NCBI GenBank assembly: GCA_029215795.1
Contig: JARDYH010000001.1
Location: 351,502,154-351,566,153, forward strand
Direction: 5' to 3'
Length of the DNA stretch: 64,000 nt
Origin: Anniella stebbinsi
Lineage: Eukaryota > Chordata > Lepidosauria > Squamata > Anniellidae
Shown here piece by piece: positions 1 to 9,976 of the stretch (position 1 is its first letter; every line of letters begins with the position of its first letter). Below the pieces are notes generated by a model. It ran no database searches. It had not been told where the DNA came from and was given only the letters and a program-made list of their open reading frames with translations. A program made the translations under genes and the position numbers.

Positions 1-430
1 TGTGCGGGCGGATTATATGGGAGAAGGCGATCCCGCAGGTAACCTGGACCCAAACCATGTAGGGCTTTAAAGGTAATAACCAACACTTTATACTTTGCCT
101 GGAAACTGATTGGCAGCCAATGAAGTGATTTTAAAACTGATGTAATGTGGTCACTCCTAGATGTACCGGTGACCAACCTGGCTGCCATATTTTGAACAAG
201 TTGAAGTTTCCAGACTAGGCACAAAGGTAGCACTATGTACAGCGCATTGCAGAAGTCAAACCTCGAAGTTACCAGGGTGTGTACTACCGTCTTTAGGTCT
301 TCCAACTCTAGGAAGGGGCACAGCTGGCATATCAGCTGAAGCTGATAGTAGGCACTCCTGGTGGTCGGGTCTATCTGGGCTGTCATTTGGAGTGACGGAT
401 GCAGGAGTATCCCCAAGCTGCGAACACAGC
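1..430 (-). repeat. L2-clade LINE fragment, 3' coding part
   Basis: Read on the minus strand this encodes the region after the reverse transcriptase core of an L2-clade LINE, with the recognisable HWLPI and ALHGLGPGYL motifs near the left edge. It is closely similar to 56605-57034, also on the minus strand. It is cut by the window edge on its 3' side and ends at 430 on its 5' side. Frame disruptions are present, so no protein is expected. Confidence 0.8.
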
Positions 431-1269
431 AAGTTTTTCTAATGTACCCATTTTCATACGAACTTTGACTTATATGAACATTGTGTACACAGTTTTTGAG
501 CGAAGAACAGCATAGATTAGCTGCATTCCAGTCTGCGTATTACCTTGAAAGATGGAAAAGGGGTCAGTTTGGACCAAATGAAATCCTTCCCCTTCCCTAC
601 TTGTAGTACTTGAAATCAATGCACTGGTTGAAAACATTATTGCATTTATCAATCAATCAATCAATCACATGAATAATGTCCGTGGGTGAAAAATGCAACC
701 CTAATGCAACCCAGTGTCTATATTATCAGCAGTGTCTCTTTGAGTGGTACTAGACAGATGCCCCAGCTGTCACCTGGCCAGACAAGGAAGCACTGGAGGC
801 AATGCCAGATTGTGATGGCCCGCATTTGAAAAGCCTGAAGAAAGCAGTGGAAGAGAGCTGTGAGATGGGAGGAAAGAGCCATGTCACAGAATGGCAGGAT
901 CAGCATGGTTCAAAAGGAACAGAGGAGAAAGGGAGTAGACAACAAGAGAAAATAAAGGATGAATATAGAGAAGAACAGGGTGGAAGAAGAAATGGAGATT
1001 GAGAGCAAGGGTTGTAAACCTGCTTGAACCCAAGGACTGAATTTAATTTCAGAGTAAATGTCAGCAACCACAGTCCATGGTGGGTGGAGCCAATAGCAAA
1101 AGGGGTGGGCCTAAAATTCAACATCCATTGTGTCCCAGTTGCTTTTAATAGAAATGTGTGTGGATTTGTTTTTGTTTTTTTTAATGTGAGCATTTTTGTG
1201 TGCATGTTTCAAATTGTATTCATCTTTTTACACATCCTGCCATTCACTAAAGCATGTTTGCACACATAT
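431..1269. other. unassigned, no gene seen
   Basis: No frame resembles a known protein. A short run of AATC units lies at about 645-667. The purine-rich stretch at 820-1010 gives short open frames by composition only. Confidence 0.5.
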
Positions 1270-1440
1270 TGGAATGCACACATTATTATTATTGTTATCG
1301 TTATTGTTATTGTTGTTCTTATTACTATTATTATTATTGTTAGATTTATTTGTATCCTGCCTTTTTCCCAATTTTGGGACTCAAGGCAGTTTTATAAAAT
1401 TAAAACATATACAATTAAAACATATAAATAGAACTATACA
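1270..1440 (-). repeat. ATT-rich tract plus LINE 3'-tail-like sequence
   Basis: An imperfect ATT/GTT run (about 1281-1345) is followed by sequence that, reversed, resembles the conserved tail of reptile L2-like LINEs (TTGTATCCTGCC motif, then an AAAACATATA-rich stretch). Old and partial. Confidence 0.45.
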
Positions 1441-1498
1441 AAGTTAAAAATGTAATTAAATTTATTATTATTATATTCAAAATCTGTATATATTATGC

Positions 1499-1532
1499 AC
1501 ATTTGAAATGCACAAATTTGCATTTCAAATGT
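1499..1532. repeat. perfect inverted repeat
   Basis: Thirteen-base arms (ACATTTGAAATGC at 1499-1511 and its exact reverse complement at 1520-1532) flank an 8-base loop. The arm sequence partly recurs at 1545-1560. This could be a cruciform-prone site or the core of a decayed MITE. Confidence 0.6.
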
Positions 1533-1559
1533 GCATTGCATATTTTTCAAATGCAAATC

Positions 1560-2469
1560 TGTTCTGTTTTGTAGAATGTTAAGTCCTGAAATCTATGGAT
1601 TTCTGAACATAAAACATGTCCAGAATCATGGCTGTTTCCGGTGGTGCAGACTCAGAAAATTTGCCAAGCGGGGGAAAAAAATGGACTTGCCGACTTGAGC
1701 ATCCTAGCAGGGTTTTTGATGGAAAGCTAAGGTATAAATCAAAGAAATATATAATAAACAATAACAAATAAATTCACCACATGTGCTTTCCGTTACTACA
1801 TGTTGCTTCCCATTGCTTTAGAATACCCTTTAGTTTTATGGGTTTTCTTTACAGATCTCTCAATATTGCTGCAAGCCTATCACCAATAATCCTGTCTTCA
1901 ACTGTTGCTTGAAAATGCTTGAGTACTCATCATCCATTTTTGCTCAGCTGTTGTCTGAATAGTCCTACCTTGAAACTTCACTATTTCTGTCATCCTGGCA
2001 CATATTGTGCTCAGTTAATTATGAAAATCACATGGTGACTGCAAAATCTTTATGAGCAAATGAAAGCACAAGGGATACAAAACACACACACTTCAGAGTG
2101 TGACTCAGCTCTTTCCTGGAGCTTTGAAAGCCAGTTCCTAATGTTCCTAGCAATTTTATTCCTTAGCTACATTTGTTTTCTATGCCAAGCATTTTAGCCA
2201 AAAGGAGAGAATGCATAACCCATCATATAAACTTTTTGTCGCAGAACACTAATGGCTCAAAAGGCAGATGGCTGCCCCAAGCAAAATCCACCAGAAGTAC
2301 CATGGCTCCAAGGAAATCCGCAAGGCCCCAAGGGGCCCAGATTTTCATGTGGTGGACCCTGTCCCCACTGGATTGAAGGTCAGAGGGTTCACCCATCCCT
2401 AGCTCTATGTGGGGCTATCTTGAGGCTGTGCATGGTGAGGCTGCTAACGTGGCCTCCTTCCAACAGCAA
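1560..2469. other. unassigned, no gene seen
   Basis: Ordinary AT-rich non-coding sequence. No recognisable repeat, RNA gene or protein-like frame. Confidence 0.5.
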
Positions 2470-2605
2470 GCTATACTCTTGCTAAAAGAACTGCATTAGC
2501 TGCCAATAAGGGCCATGCTCATGTTGTTGTTAACATATAAATCCATAAGCAACTTGGGACCAGGTTACATTACGGAGTGCCTCACCCCTTATGAAGGTAC
2601 TGCAT
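2470..2605 (+). repeat. decayed L2-like LINE coding remnant
   Basis: Conceptual translation, with stops, gives LPI followed by a TYKSI-NLGPGYI-ECLTPYE pattern. This is the post-RT segment conserved in L2-clade LINEs and seen in better form at 40619-40740. Only about 130 bp is recognisable. Confidence 0.55.
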
Positions 2606-2754
2606 GCTCCTGAAGTTCACCTCAGGAGCATTTGCAGTAGAGCAATTAGTGTTGCTACACTGCACCTGCATTCATATGCATGCAGTACAAAATCTATTGT
2701 ACTGTTCTTCATTAAAGGAGGGTATGGTCTCTTTTTATTCTAAGATAGCCCTTT

Positions 2755-3768
2755 CCCGCCCTGCCTTATGGGCGGGGAGAGGAGGTTGCGAGTGGAGATG
2801 GGGCGAGATTACGTGTAGCCCCACAGTTGGAGGGCTACTGGTGGTGCCACTGGGAAAGGGAGGGGTCTCAGGCTATTTAAGCCATGCAGACCCCTCCGGA
2901 GTCCCAGCAGTTGCTGCTCAGCTGAGCAGAGAGCGGGAGCGCCTGGACTTCGTCTTGGCAGCAGCAAGCAGCGACGAGCTGACAAGCCTCGGAGGCAGAA
3001 GGAGAGCGTCGGGAGCGGACGGAAGAAAGGAAGAAAGAAGCCCGGGGGAGCGCAGCGGAGGCGGCTTACCCGGCAGAAGGCGCGACGAGTGGAAGAGCAG
3101 CAAGCGGAGCAGCTGAGCAGCGCGGCTGGGGCTGGGAGTGGCCAGCTGAAGACCAGAGGAGCCTGGGGTAGAGCGGCAGCAACCGCCTACCCAGAAGCTC
3201 TCACAGCCCAGCTGGGGAGCTGCGGCGGCGGAGCGGCGGAGCACAGCCAGGGTTTAGAGCAGCAGCCCCGGGAGCACAAAAAGAGCTGGGGAGTGGCAGG
3301 GACAGCGGTTGCTGTTTGGACTGATCGGCGGCAACAGGAGCAGCAATAAGGGAAGTTGTCCCAGCTCCGGAAGTGCTTCAGGCGCGACCTTCAAAGTGAT
3401 CCCACAGCCTTCCTGTTCCAGAGCAGCATCGACAGGAGCGGAGGAGGCAACAGCGGACGACTCCATTCAAGCTTCCTGCTGTCATCTTTGGCCAGAAGGC
3501 CATCAGGTTTTGGGGCTGCAAAGGGATTGGGGCAGTTTGGTAGCCCCACAGGGCCCTGCACCTGGGCTAGGCAGTAGGTTGTCCAGGCAGAATCATTAAG
3601 GAGGGGGCACCAAGTTGCCTATGTAAGCTGGCCGGGAGGTGTGTCACCCTGTGAGCATTCCTCTCTGAGGATAAGTTGCGCCCATAGTATATTTTAAGGG
3701 ATTATTTCACCCCAGTGCCATCTTTAGTTTGGATTTCAGTAGGGTTGTGTAATTTTTAGCCTTTGAGA

Positions 3769-3804
<36 letters not shown>

Positions 3805-3823
3805 GCATTGTGCAACCTTAACG
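2755..3823 (+). promoter_or_regulatory. DIRS 5' region with TATA-like box
   Basis: A GC-rich leader with few ATGs. A TATTTAA motif sits at 2874-2880 after a G-rich stretch (GGGAGGGGTCTC) and before GCAG-rich sequence, a plausible RNA polymerase II core promoter. The short related elements have TATAAAG at the same relative place (minus strand, 17426-17432 and 18866-18872). A TAA/ATA microsatellite occupies about 3770-3803, just upstream of the Gag start codon. Open frames through 2900-3600 are a by-product of high GC and are not claimed as genes. Confidence 0.55.
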
Positions 3824-5359
3824 ATGCCTCCAAAGAAAGGGATGGGGGGGAATAAGGGCAAAGGCAAAGCCCCAGCTCAGCCCAAACGAGGGAGGTATGT
3901 AGAAGATTCCTCATCTGATGAGGACGTGGATCCTAATATAGCTAACCTGTTGGATAGGCTACAAAATTTAGAGAAAGAAAAAGGGATTCCCGTTCCCCCA
4001 CCACCCGCCACAGTGCATTCCTGTGCCAGCAGTAGGTTAACTAGGCAAAAGAGGCAGAATGAGCTATTGGATTCTATATCAAGCAGGTTGAAGGCTGTAG
4101 AGGCATCCTCCAGTGGGCCCGCTGGAGACATGTGTACTTTGGAGGCAAGCTCTATCCAGTCGTCCATGCCTGCGGGATCAACGGCTGCAGAACCGGCCGC
4201 TACAGTAGAAGCACCTCCACAGGGAGCGGCACCCCGGATACAAGGTGAGCTAATCACACAACACAGCGCAGCACAATCACAGGTTAACAACATGATTCCT
4301 GCTCACTGGGGTTGGTTCCCATGGTTTGCCGGGATAGGCACACAGGGCATAACAGCCAGTACGGCGCCCCTGGCAATGTCTCCAGCCCAAGTCGCAGGAG
4401 TCACACCCAACACTTGGCCTTTGCAACAGCAGACTACAGGGAATGCTGGGATCATGCCGACACCCCAAATAAATGCTGCAGGTAATTACATTCACACAGC
4501 CGGGGCACAGCCCATGCAGGCCTCGGAGGCAGCAATGGCTTGCGCAAGCGTTTGGCAAGGACCTGCCAAGGCTATTGAAGCCAGGCCTCATTTGGAGATA
4601 AGCGATCCATATGCAGGCGCCAGTAGAGATGCCATTCCCACAGGCAGCATTTCTGCGCCATTAGGATATCACCTTCTCCCCGCTACTAGGGAGAAGATTT
4701 GTAAAGGCGACTATATTGATGTATTTTCTCTGTTATTTCGTGAACAAGAAAATGCTGACAAAGAGAAGGGTGTTGATAAGGAAGCTGAGAGGATCAAGAA
4801 GAAACGGGTGGCCCGCAATTGGGCTAATTGGTTACCTGGTTTTCTTATTTACATGGGGGTAGTGTTACAGTGTTTTCCCGGGAAAGGAGTGATATTGACA
4901 AAATACCTCGATACAATTTATCGAGCGTATTCAGAATACGAGGGCGGGGCTTGGTTGGCGTATGATGAATCATTTTGCCGAAGAGCTGCCTTTGACCACG
5001 GCCTACGCTGGGACATTAAAGATCATGAGTTATGGCTACAATTCATGACTCCAGCTAGGCCCGGTTTCGGAGACAGAACGGATAGTGGCCATATTATAGC
5101 CAAACAGCAGCCCGCTTCCTACCTTAAGGGGAATGCGGGTCAGGCGGTTCAACACCGTCCACTCTGTTGGGACTTTAATAAGGGAAGTTGTTCCTGCAAC
5201 CCATGCAAATACCGACATGAGTGTAATACATGCTCAGGCTATCATTCCGCGGCAAATTGTTTCAGGACCAAGGGAGGTAAGGGGCCCAACAAGGAGGGGC
5301 CGCGTGTTGGACGTTCTGGGGGGCAGCAACCTCCTTCCAAAGGGACCCAGCCCAGTTAG
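3824..5359 (+). CDS. gag: DIRS Gag-like nucleocapsid protein (ORF1)
   Basis: An uninterrupted 511-codon frame starting at the first ATG after the microsatellite. The N terminus is basic and Lys/Gly-rich, followed by an acidic EDSSSDEDVD stretch, a short Leu/Glu-rich possible coiled coil (about residues 38-55) and a long Ala/Pro/Gln-rich linker to about 270. The C-terminal third carries two Cys/His clusters: C448, C456, C461, H465 (CCCH-like) and C467, C470, H474, C479 (close to a CCHC knuckle). Such clusters near the end of ORF1 are usual in DIRS Gag proteins, which are thought to bind element RNA. The end overlaps the next frame by about 225 bp, so expression of ORF2 would need initiation within gag or frameshifting. 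No lesion is visible. Confidence 0.88.
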   Translation: MPPKKGMGGNKGKGKAPAQPKRGRYVEDSSSDEDVDPNIANLLDRLQNLEKEKGIPVPPPPATVHSCASSRLTRQKRQNELLDSISSRLKAVEASSSGPAGDMCTLEASSIQSSMPAGSTAAEPAATVEAPPQGAAPRIQGELITQHSAAQSQVNNMIPAHWGWFPWFAGIGTQGITASTAPLAMSPAQVAGVTPNTWPLQQQTTGNAGIMPTPQINAAGNYIHTAGAQPMQASEAAMACASVWQGPAKAIEARPHLEISDPYAGASRDAIPTGSISAPLGYHLLPATREKICKGDYIDVFSLLFREQENADKEKGVDKEAERIKKKRVARNWANWLPGFLIYMGVVLQCFPGKGVILTKYLDTIYRAYSEYEGGAWLAYDESFCRRAAFDHGLRWDIKDHELWLQFMTPARPGFGDRTDSGHIIAKQQPASYLKGNAGQAVQHRPLCWDFNKGSCSCNPCKYRHECNTCSGYHSAANCFRTKGGKGPNKEGPRVGRSGGQQPPSKGTQPS

Positions 5360-6717
5360 AATTGAACCTCTGTGCAAACTATTGGCTTTCTACCCAAAAC
5401 GGAACGAAGCAAGGTATCTGCAGGATGGCTTTCGGGAGGGATTTCGTATCCCTTTCCAGGGAATCAGGCAAGGGTCTTTATGTAGTAATCAAAAATCAGT
5501 ATGCATATTACAGCATATTGCCAAGCAAAAAATAGCAAAGGAAGTGCAGGCAGGAAGGGTGTTGGGTCCATTCAAGGCACCCCCTATTGCCAATTTGCGT
5601 GTTTCCCCCTTGGGCATTGTTCCAAAGAAAACACCAGGAGAGTTCAGGTTGATACACAACCTTTCTTTCCCAAAAGGAGCATCTGTCAACGACTCAATCC
5701 CAGAAGGACTGAGTTCTGTCAGATATGCTTCTTTTGATTCCGCCATTGGCATGGTACGGAACAATGGTATCGGGGCCTTGATGGGGAAATGCGATATAAA
5801 AGCGGCATTTCGCATTTTGCCCATTAACCCTAAGGATTTCGATCTTTTAGGGTTTTGTTTTCAGGGAAAATTTTACATTGACAGGGCTCTACCGATTGGT
5901 TGTTCCATTTCGTGCGTAATGTTTGAAACATTCAGCTCCTTTTTGGAATGGGCCCTCACTTTGAGGGCGGGAGCAACAGATGTCACTCACTATTTGGATG
6001 ACTTCCTGTTCTCAGGGGCAGCAGGAAGTACACACTGCAGCTTCCTGATGAACACTTTTCAAGCTCTATGCGAAGAGCTGGGTGTTCCTTTGGCACACGA
6101 AAAAACTGAAGGGCCCACGGCAGTACTAAAATTCTTGGGCATAGAACTTGATTCAGTACAGCAGAGTTGTCGCCTACCCATTGATAAGTTAGTCACGCTG
6201 TGCTCCAAACTCCAGAGTATCACGCATATGAAGAAGGTCTCACTCAGGCAACTACAGGAAGTGGTAGGTCACTTGAACTTCGCATGTAGAGTGGTAGCCC
6301 CCGGGCGTGCATTTCTGTGTCGCCTATGCACGGCTATGGCAGGCCTTCGCATGCCACACCACAGAACTCGTGTCACTTCTGCTATGCGTGCAGACATACA
6401 TGTCTGGCTAGTCTTTTTGGAACACTTCAACGGCGTATCTTTTTGGAGGCGTGAGCTCCTTTTGGAAGCTAACATGCAAATTACTTCAGACGCTTCAGGT
6501 TCATGGGGTTTTGGTGTCATATGGAAGGACAGGTGGTGTGCAGAACAGTGGCCCAGTGACTGTACCACCAGAGGCCTGTGCAGAGACCTTACGTTTCTGG
6601 AATTCTTTCCCATAGTTGTAGCGGTACACTTATGGGTAGACGACATGGAAAACTCTTCAGTGCTTTTCTGGTGTGACAATCTGTCCACTGTGCAGGTCAT
6701 CAATTCCTTGACATCGC

Positions 6718-6753
<36 letters not shown>

Positions 6754-7007
6754 TATTTATTTATCACCCGCCTCTCCCAACGGATCGAGGCGGGGAACAA
6801 CACCAAACACAAAATACAAAAACTGATTAAAAGCAGATAAAACCAGTACATCATTAAAACACCAATAAAACACCAATAAAACAATAAAATCCGCGGGTCA
6901 TGAACTTAGTGAGAACCTTCACCCTGCATTGCATGAACCACAACATTCTGTTTCGGGCTAAGCACGTTCCCGGTCTAAACAATGTTTTGGCGGACGCCTT
7001 GTCTTGA
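5133..7007 (+). pseudogene. pol: DIRS reverse transcriptase / RNase H, split by a repeat insertion
   Basis: The frame is open from an ATG at 5133 to a stop at 6828-6830. The RT domain (about residues 140-400) contains the DIRS-type core with YLDD at residues 287-290. RNase H follows, with TSDASG (Asp 453) and then the WCDNLSTV motif. The gene copies element RNA into DNA and degrades the template. At 6719-6891 a minus-strand LINE-tail repeat interrupts RNase H. The original frame resumes at about 6894 and reaches the natural stop TGA at 7005-7007 (LADALS, the usual end of RNase H). The insertion adds 177 bp, a multiple of three, but contains stops, so the final 37 residues or so, with the HVPG-type motif, are lost from the product. 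Upstream of about residue 75 the frame overlaps gag. RT itself appears intact. Confidence 0.9.
6719..6891 (-). repeat. L2-type LINE 3'-tail insertion inside RNase H
   Basis: An AAT run is followed by sequence matching 56270-56400: a CACCCGCCTCTCCCAACGGA-like tail, a GATCGAGGCGGGGAACA motif and a run ending in AACACCAATAAAAC. The orientation is minus. CGCG occurs at both edges (6715-6718 and 6892-6895), consistent with a very short target duplication. Matching the flanks restores the host codons in frame. Confidence 0.8.
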
Positions 7008-7993
7008 AATCAGGTCCAGAAATTCCGGGAACTGGCTCCCTGGGCTCAGCCGAGGTTGGAGATCATGCCACCGAGCCTTTGGTTAATTGGAGGGATGACA
7101 TAAATCAGGCTGTATGGCGGTCCTTGGTGCCCAGCACCAGGTCTGCCTATCTCAGAGCAGGTAGGGAGTTCCAGGAGTTTCGTGTGGCCAGCCATTTGCA
7201 GATTCTGTGGCCCATACCTGTGGAGCATGTCCTCCAATTTTGCGTTCACGCCAGGAGAAGCGGTTTGGCAGCATGCACGATATCAATCAAACTGGCCGCC
7301 TTAGCATTTTTTGCAAAGGCACAAGGTGTGCCGGATTGCACATCCAATTTTCGCGTTCGCAGGGCTTTAAGTGGCTGGGATAGGGAAACTCCATGTGTTC
7401 CTGATACCAGGCGACCTATGTCCCCGGATATTCTAATCGGATTGCAAGCACTTTAGCCAACACTATGTCATTCACATTATGAAACTATACTGTTTCATGC
7501 CACTGCCCTGTCCACCTTTTTCGGGGCATTCAGAATATCCGAGGTGCTGGCTTTATCTAAACAGGATAGGTCAGCTAGAGCCTGCCAGTTTTCAGACGTG
7601 CGTCTGGAGAAGGGTAAGGTTCGGTTCCACCTAAGACAATCCAAAACTGACCAGCGGAGCAAGGGATGCTCGGTGGATCTTTTTCCCGCAACTAACCCTG
7701 AGTTATGCCCAATAAAAGCTTTGACAGTTTTCCTGGCTTTGCGAGGTGACGTGGCCGGTTTTCTGTTTTGCAACGCAGATGCTTCACCACTGACTAGGTA
7801 TCAATTTTGGGCTGTTACAAAATGGGCTCTGGCGGCCCTAGGTTTGCCTCCTGACACGTTCGGCACGCACTCCTTCCGCATAGGGGCAGCGTCTACAGCA
7901 GATGCGCTGGGGTTTTCTCCCCCTCAAGTTCAGTTGCTGGGCAGATGGTGCTCAGCAGCATTCAAATCCTACATAAGGAGCTTGGCTAAATAA
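7004..7993 (+). pseudogene. DIRS tyrosine recombinase with one in-frame stop
   Basis: The frame begins within 4 bp of the end of the RNase H frame, with no clear ATG at the start (TTG at 7004). It runs to TAA at 7991-7993, broken only by TAG at 7454-7456; the same frame is open on both sides. Catalytic positions of the family are present: the first Arg in FRISEVL (7532-7534), H-x-x-R in HSFR (His 7868-7870, Arg 7877-7879), Trp at 7946-7948 and the nucleophile Tyr in KSYIR (7970-7972). The N-terminal half has the core-binding-domain look (STRSAYLRAGREFQEF). The protein would integrate the circular DNA intermediate. The single stop lies just before the catalytic domain and would remove all catalytic residues, so this copy is unlikely to be active. 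Confidence 0.9.
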
Positions 7994-8001
7994 GAAGGGA
8001 T

Positions 8002-8644
8002 GTGCACACTGACGTCTTCATGTTTGTTTTAGATTTACAAGTGGCTTCTTCACCCATGCGGGTCTCCATATGTGGCCACAGCATGGTCTTTTGGGCCTGC
8101 AAGCGGGCATCCAGCTCCAGTTTTGGGTCTCAGCTCGGCTTCAGTCGACTCGCTACCATCAGATGGCTCGGGAAGCGTGGTATGCGGTGGGAAAACTTGG
8201 TACCCACCTTGCTGCAACATCATTCCGCTTCACCCCCCCCCCCCACAAATTCTGCTTATCCACCTGGGGGGGAATGATCTGGGCCTGATGAAAGGCAAAG
8301 CGCTGATTCTGCAGGCTCTAGCCGATTTCCAGCACCTGCGCCAGCTCTGGCCAGGCATAAGGATCATATGGTCCTGCATATTGCCCCGCATTTATTGGAG
8401 AGTCAGCAGCGACCCTCTGGCTTTGGAACAAGCTCGAAAATGGGTTAATACTGAGCTGTTCAAATCATTGCTTCTGCATGGGGACGTTAGTGTCCAACAC
8501 CCTAATATTCTTCGCAACAGGAGGGAGCTATACAGGCCCGACGGGGTACACCTGTCGCAGTTTGGCAACGACCTTTTCTTAGCAGATTTACAAAGGGGCC
8601 TCCGTCAAGTACTTATTCAAGGGGGAGGGGGAGTGGGCGACTAA
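8002..8644 (+). pseudogene. SGNH/GDSL-type hydrolase ORF of the DIRS element, frame-broken
   Basis: The 5' part reads in one frame (first ATG at 8020) and has ICGHSMVFWA, where Ser at 8080-8082 fits the block I nucleophile of SGNH hydrolases (GDS-like, here GHS). After a run of 12 C (8233-8244) the coherent frame shifts. The second frame carries LGGND (Asn 8273-8275, block III) and DGVHLSQFGND (Asp 8540-8542, His 8549-8551, block V). The stop at 8642-8644 follows a Gly-rich tail. The spacing and order fit a small esterase/lipase-like domain of about 200 residues. Accessory hydrolase ORFs downstream of the recombinase are known in some vertebrate DIRS and Ngaro elements; their substrate is not established. 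The C run is a likely slippage site, so the break could be recent, a sequencing error, or tolerated by slippage. Confidence 0.8.
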
Positions 8645-9110
8645 GTTTAAACTTGTCTCTCCCTGTGGCGGTAGGCACGGGCATTGCTTATTTACTGGTT
8701 AATGATGAGCATTCACAGGCACTGTTGGGTGATTGGTGTAGCCCGAGGCCAACCGCTGAGAGCCCTGCGGCATCAGACGGGGGGATAGGGCTCACCTCTG
8801 GGGTCAACCCTTCTCGTCTACTCGGAGCCCTGCGGCACGAGGGGAGACGACACCGATTGACCCCCCACCTCATACTGAGGAAACTCGGGGGGCGGCGAAA
8901 GGCTGGCGCCACCCCTTGGGCTGTGAATGTCTCGCCCGATTCCCTTATGGCCCGGTTGGCCATTGCTAATGCCCGCTTAGGTTCTCCTCCCCCTTTCTTT
9001 GTTGCTAAAATAAATAAAGTGGCCCATGTTTATATCCCAACTTGGTGTTGTCTCATCATTTCTCATCTTTCGCCTTGCAAAGCCTGGTGCACATGTGGGA
9101 CTGCTAAATG
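8645..9110 (+). other. DIRS 3' region with polyadenylation signals
   Basis: Non-coding tail with AATAAA at 9009-9014 and again at 9013-9018. The block 8690-9080 aligns by eye with 48390-48738 and with the minus strand of 15698-17200 and 17566-17960. Shared landmarks are GAGCATTC, GGTGATTGG, CCTGCGGCA, GCCCGCTTAGG-like and AAGTGGCCCATGTTTA-like motifs. This is the main link between the full element and its short relatives. Confidence 0.75.
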
Positions 9111-9180
9111 CTCATTCTGTTTTGGCTTTTGTTTTTTCTCTTCTAAGTGCCTTTCTAACAGAAGTCAGTATTACTAACAA

Positions 9181-9408
9181 TTAGGCTGACCAGATAAAAA
9201 TGTAACTTTAACAGTTGTAGAGAAAAGGGAATTTCGGCCAGTGTCATTTGTATACAATTAGTTCCTGGTGAAATTCCCTCTTCATCACAACAGTTAAAGG
9301 TGCAGGCACTATACTAGAGTGACCATAGACAAAAGAAGGCAGGGCCCCTGCAACTTTAACTGTTATGATGAAGAGAGAATATCACCAGGAACTAATTATA
9401 AGCTGCAA
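9181..9408. mobile_element. palindromic MITE, GGCTGACCA family, 3' arm incomplete
   Basis: Begins TAGGCTGACCAGATAAAA. It contains the inverted pair around TTAACAGTTGTAGAG / CTTTAACTGTTATGATG and the TTCCTGGTGAAATTCC / GGAATATCACCAGGAAC pair. The right terminal repeat is missing: similarity stops after AACTAATT near 9400. Better copies are at 33710-34029 and 54047-54366. Confidence 0.75.
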
Positions 9409-9773
9409 ATTATAAGCTTCTGATGACATTATATGGAACTAACACCAACATGTCAGGCACAAATTATTGGCGTGTAAATTTCACACCAATAAATTCACAA
9501 TAATCTATTAAAGTGATAGAGAGATTAGATTTTTAACCAGACTTCGCATAAAAATGAACTTTGTGAAAATGTTCTAAATGAGAGATGTAGATGGGAGGAA
9601 ACACAGAAATATTCATTGCTTTGATTATGATAATAGTCACCCCTTTTTACTATGGTGTTTGGTGCATTGCTTCCCCTATCTATCCAAGGCTGATTTGGCA
9701 CAATTTTGGCTAGTGTTGACCTGCACTGATACCTGTTGGGGCACGATCCACATTCCATATGCTGCTTTCATAG

Positions 9774-9976
9774 GGTCAGTTCAGACAACACACTTAGCCA
9801 TGATTAGTCCTCTAATCCGTTTGCAGCAAATGGTTAGTGAGAGTGTTTTAAACATGGTCATGTAGCCACCATGGTTAGGAATGGTTCACAAAACATGCTA
9901 AGTCATGGTTCACATGACACACTAAGACATAATGTTTAGCTCAAAGTGCTTAACCACTGTGGCTTAGGGGCCATCT
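9774..9976. mobile_element. palindromic MITE-like repeat (TTAGCCATGATTAG type)
   Basis: The left edge has CAGTTCAGACAACACACTTA and the right edge reads toward AAGTGCTTAACCACTGTGGC. Internal motifs (CATGGTTAG, ATGGTTCAC) recur in both orientations. It resembles the element at 26818-27072 in its CAGA-ACAC edge and TTAACC core. Confidence 0.45.

Larger units (their letters stand above)
2755..9110 (+). mobile_element. DIRS-type tyrosine-recombinase retrotransposon, near full length
   Basis: In order: a GC-rich 5' region with a TATA-like box, Gag (3824-5359), reverse transcriptase/RNase H (5133-7007), tyrosine recombinase (7004-7993), an SGNH-hydrolase-like ORF (8002-8644) and a 3' region with polyadenylation signals. 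DIRS elements replicate through an RNA and a circular DNA intermediate and integrate with a tyrosine recombinase instead of a DDE integrase, so no target-site duplication is expected. The outer limits are estimated. The left end is set near a GCCTTA motif also found at the starts of related short elements (48016, and minus-strand starts near 17565 and 18995). The right end is set by similarity of 8690-9080 to those elements. It is relatively young, since most frames are open. Confidence 0.9.

Noticed and set aside
2604..3599. Several overlapping frames upstream of Gag
   Set aside because: GC-rich 5' region of the DIRS element. No motif is recognisable and none connects in frame to Gag.
6717..6770. 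Asparagine-rich tract at the end of the RT frame
   Set aside because: It is the AAT end of an inserted LINE tail, not part of the original protein.
7454..7456. TAG in the recombinase as a programmed readthrough site
   Set aside because: The following codon (CCA) and context show no known readthrough signal or stable downstream structure that I can see. Simple nonsense decay is more economical.
8002..8644. Hydrolase frame as a host lipase/esterase gene
   Set aside because: It lies inside the DIRS element between recombinase and 3' region, has no introns or separate promoter, and related ORFs are known in YR retroelements.
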